DNA from: Ralstonia insidiosa
Lineage (GTDB): Bacteria; Pseudomonadota; Gammaproteobacteria; Burkholderiales; Burkholderiaceae
Length of the DNA: 64,000 bases
Assembly: GCF_008801405.1 (NCBI RefSeq)
Contig: NZ_VZPV01000001.1
Span: 1,240,001 to 1,304,000 of the forward strand
Direction: 5' to 3'
Every line of letters starts with the position of its first letter. Position 1 is the stretch's first letter. The notes below the pieces were generated by a model, which saw only the letters and a program-made list of their open reading frames with translations, searched no databases and was not told where the DNA came from. Position numbers and translations under genes: made by a program. This document shows positions 61,821 through 64,000 of this stretch, one piece after another.

Positions 61821-62935
61821 AATTCTTGATGATCGCAAGCTTTGCGGATTCCCTGATCGGCTTCCGTGCGCCATTGATTGCTGCGCTTCAGGCGAAGGAC
61901 TTGGAAGTGCACGTCGCAGCGCCGGATCTACCCCCGGATTCCCCAGTGCGCCTCCAGATGGAGGCGCAAGGACTTAAGGTGCACGAAGTACCGATGCATC
62001 GCACCGGCACGGATCCTGTTGCCGATTTACGCACGTTTTTGGCTCTGTATGGTCTGATCCGCCGCATTCGTCCTTTCGCGGTCATGGGTTACACAATCAA
62101 ACCAGTCATCTATGGGATGCTGGCGGCGCGGGCGGCACGAGTTCCTCGCCGGTTTGCATTGATTACCGGGCTCGGTTATGCATTCCAGCAAGACGAAGAG
62201 CGAAGCCGGCTGCAAAGACTGGTGCAGCGGTTGTACGCGCTTTCATTGGCTCGCGTTGACAAGGTTTTTTTTCAAAATCCTGATGACCAGACGTTGTTTC
62301 GTGAGCGGGCCATCCTGAAACCAGCGGTGCCGTCATGTGTGGTCAACGGTTCGGGTATCGATGTGAGCGCTTTTCAAGTCACCCCTATTCCGGTGGGAAG
62401 CGTGCGCTTCTTGCTGATTGCGCGCTTGATCGGCGACAAAGGTGTGCGGGAGTACGCGCAGGCGGCCAAGCGGGTTCGGGCGAGGTATCCCAATACCGAG
62501 TTTGCGCTGGTCGGGTGGATTGATTCGAATCCGGGAGCAATTACACAGGCAGAGTTGGATGAGTGGACGGCCGACGGCTGTGTGACCTATCTTGGTCGAT
62601 TGAGTGACGTGCGACCGGCCATTGCAGATGCGACGGTTTACGTTCTTCCCTCCTACCGGGAGGGGACACCTCGGACTGTGCTCGAGGCCATGGCCATGGG
62701 GCGGCCAATCATCACCACTGACGCGCCGGGGTGCAGGGAGACGGTGGTGGACTACGAAAATGGTTTTCTCATTCCAGTGAAGTCAGTGGAGGCTTTGGAG
62801 GAAGCCATGCTCCGTTTTGTTGAGACTCCAGCGTTGGCGGCGAAGATGGGGCTGCAATCGCGCAAGCAGGCTGAGGAGAAGTACGACGTGCGCAAAGTCA
62901 ATGCGAGCATGCTGCAAGGGATGGGGTTTTTGTGA
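61817..62935 (+). CDS. family 4 glycosyltransferase (PglA-like)
   Basis: 372 residues, overlapping the previous gene by ATGA. GT4: an N-terminal MKFLMIASFADSLIGFRAPL and a C-terminal donor domain with FLLIARLIGDKGVREYAQAA, YVLPSYREGTPRTVLEAMA (the E(x7)E block) and GRPIITTDAPGCRETV. Adjacent to a PglC-like initiating transferase, as PglA is in pgl clusters, so it may add the second sugar (often GalNAc-type) to the lipid-linked first sugar. Confidence 0.87.
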   Translation: MKFLMIASFADSLIGFRAPLIAALQAKDLEVHVAAPDLPPDSPVRLQMEAQGLKVHEVPMHRTGTDPVADLRTFLALYGLIRRIRPFAVMGYTIKPVIYGMLAARAARVPRRFALITGLGYAFQQDEERSRLQRLVQRLYALSLARVDKVFFQNPDDQTLFRERAILKPAVPSCVVNGSGIDVSAFQVTPIPVGSVRFLLIARLIGDKGVREYAQAAKRVRARYPNTEFALVGWIDSNPGAITQAELDEWTADGCVTYLGRLSDVRPAIADATVYVLPSYREGTPRTVLEAMAMGRPIITTDAPGCRETVVDYENGFLIPVKSVEALEEAMLRFVETPALAAKMGLQSRKQAEEKYDVRKVNASMLQGMGFL

Positions 62936-63525
62936 AGCGTACCTTCGATATTGTTGTTTCCTGCTTCAGCCTCCTGGTTTTGGCTGTGCCATTGCTGATA
63001 CTTGTGTGGTTGGTGCGGCGTAAGCTGGGCTCCCCTGTCTTCTTCCGCCAAGTTCGGCCCGGGCTGCGCGGTCGACCATTTCAGATGGTCAAATTCCGGA
63101 CGATGACCGATGAGCGTGGTCCAGGCGGCGAACTCCTACCCGACGCGGAGCGCCTGACCGGATTTGGGAAATTTTTGCGGTCGACAAGCTTGGACGAGCT
63201 GCCTGAGTTGTGGAATGTGCTCAAGGGTGAGATGAGTTTGGTTGGGCCACGTCCGCTGTTGATGGAATATCTACCCTTGTATTCCCCGGAGCAGGCTCGC
63301 CGCCACGAGATCCGACCCGGTGTTACTGGATGGGCGCAGGTGAACGGGCGCAATGCGCTTAGCTGGGATGAAAGGTTCGCGTTAGACGTCTGGTACGTTG
63401 ACAATCGGTCCTTCTGGGTTGATCTGAAAATTCTGTGGCTTACAGTGCGCAAAGTCATCGTACGCGAAGGTATCAGCGCATCAGGTGAAGCGACAATGTC
63501 CAAGTTCACGGGCAAGAAGCCATGA
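62932..63525 (+). CDS. initiating sugar-1-phosphate transferase (PglC-like)
   Basis: 197 residues from a GTG overlapping by 4 bases. The monotopic phosphoglycosyltransferase core: an N-terminal re-entrant hydrophobic helix, VRRKLGSPVFFRQVRPG, VKFRTMTDE, then LDELPELWNVLKGEMSLVGP and GVTGWAQVNGRN. The short form (about 200 residues) fits PglC-type enzymes that place a sugar such as diNAcBac-P or QuiNAc4NAc-P on undecaprenyl phosphate, starting O-unit synthesis at the inner membrane. Confidence 0.92.
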   Translation: MKRTFDIVVSCFSLLVLAVPLLILVWLVRRKLGSPVFFRQVRPGLRGRPFQMVKFRTMTDERGPGGELLPDAERLTGFGKFLRSTSLDELPELWNVLKGEMSLVGPRPLLMEYLPLYSPEQARRHEIRPGVTGWAQVNGRNALSWDERFALDVWYVDNRSFWVDLKILWLTVRKVIVREGISASGEATMSKFTGKKP

Positions 63526-64000
63526 CTCGACTCGCGCTCTTCGGTGCCGGCGGCCATGGCAAGGTTGTAGCCGATGCAGCACTTAAGGCAGGGTGGAGTG
63601 ACATCGTCTTCTTTGACGATGCTTGGCCTCAACGAACGATCAATGGTCACTGGCCTGTGGCTGGGAATTTTGACGCGCTGATGGGTCATGCGCATCTCTT
63701 CGAGTCAGTGCATGTATCGATTGGCAATTGTTCTGTGCGCTGGCGGAAACAGCAGGAGCTTCGGGCAGCAGGAGTGACGCTTGCTACTGTTGTTCACCCC
63801 CAGGCGTGCGTCAGCCAATTCGCGCAGATCGGCGCGGGCTCCGTCGTGATGGCCGGAGCGGTTGTCAATGTAGATACCGTGATTGGCGAGGCTTGCATAA
63901 TCAATACGGGTGTTACCGTCGATCATGACTGCCATCTTGCGGCAGGGGTACATGTTTGCCCTGGAGCGCATCTAAGTGGAGGCGTTACGGTTGGGGCGCG
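63522..64000 (+). CDS. PglD-like sugar O/N-acetyltransferase (3' end beyond window)
   Basis: 159 residues visible from an ATG overlapping the previous stop (ATGA). The N-terminal Rossmann-like part is LALFGAGGHGKVVADA. A left-handed beta-helix of hexapeptide repeats follows (IGAGSVVMAGAVVNVDTVIG, INTGVTVDHDCHL), with the His-Asp pair of the active site. PglD acetylates UDP-4-amino sugars to give UDP-diNAcBac. This fits the PglC-like gene before it; the aminotransferase (PglE) would be expected next, outside the window. Confidence 0.9.
   Translation, partial: MTRLALFGAGGHGKVVADAALKAGWSDIVFFDDAWPQRTINGHWPVAGNFDALMGHAHLFESVHVSIGNCSVRWRKQQELRAAGVTLATVVHPQACVSQFAQIGAGSVVMAGAVVNVDTVIGEACIINTGVTVDHDCHLAAGVHVCPGAHLSGGVTVGA

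Overview
The window is a high-GC chromosomal segment of a Burkholderiaceae bacterium, most likely a Ralstonia. The evidence is gene content and order: a Tad/Flp pilus locus, pilGHIJ-chpA next to hemL and a rubredoxin gene, yqgE-ruvX-pyrR-pyrB-pyrC', and a dTDP-rhamnose/O-antigen cluster. Every function below is read from protein motifs and context; no database search was run.

Layout. 1-258 is the tail of an OmpR-type response regulator. 335-4176 is a metal/metalloid resistance block: chrB-chrA (leftward) divergent from arsR-arsC-aqpS (rightward), with a perfect inverted repeat over the arsR start codon. 4592-6881 is the groES-groEL operon with sigma70 promoter, CIRCE operator and terminator. 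7198-9595 carries the TadE, TadE-like and TadG genes. 9830-12571 carries a DUF898 membrane protein, an M48 peptidase and a GtrA flippase. 12595-16107 (leftward) is a PAP2 phosphatase, a GtrB-type GT2 and a GT87 glycosyltransferase, running directly on from tadC. 16114-24967 (leftward) is the rest of the Tad machine: flp, tadV, rcpC, rcpA, a small lipoprotein, tadZ, tadA, tadB, tadC. A second Flp-type pilin with a Gly-Asn repeat tail lies at 25469-25768. 26432-28508 is lemA with two TPM-domain genes. 28913-31613 holds dapA, hemL and a rubredoxin gene.

31977-42070 is the twitching chemosensory operon pilG-pilH-pilI-pilJ-chpA, including a 2006-residue multi-Hpt hybrid kinase. 42131-44546 holds a photolyase and an RsuA-type pseudouridine synthase. 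44629-49246 is a compact run yqgE-ruvX-pyrR-pyrB-pyrC'-plsC, where pyrC' has lost its metal-binding HxH. apaH follows on the opposite strand.

50320 to the window end is a rightward O-antigen cluster: rfbBDAC (dTDP-L-rhamnose), tviB/tviC (N-acetylhexosaminuronic acid), AT-rich wzx and wzy, a glycosyltransferase, an AsnB-type amidotransferase, a GT4, a PglC-like initiating transferase and a PglD-like acetyltransferase cut by the window edge. Together they suggest a repeat unit with rhamnose, an amidated GalNAc-uronic acid and a bacillosamine-type sugar.

The most interesting unit is the split Tad locus. It has a glycosyltransferase/lipid-carrier cassette appended to the tad operon, a repeat-tailed second pilin, and a similar palindrome in the non-coding DNA of both halves.
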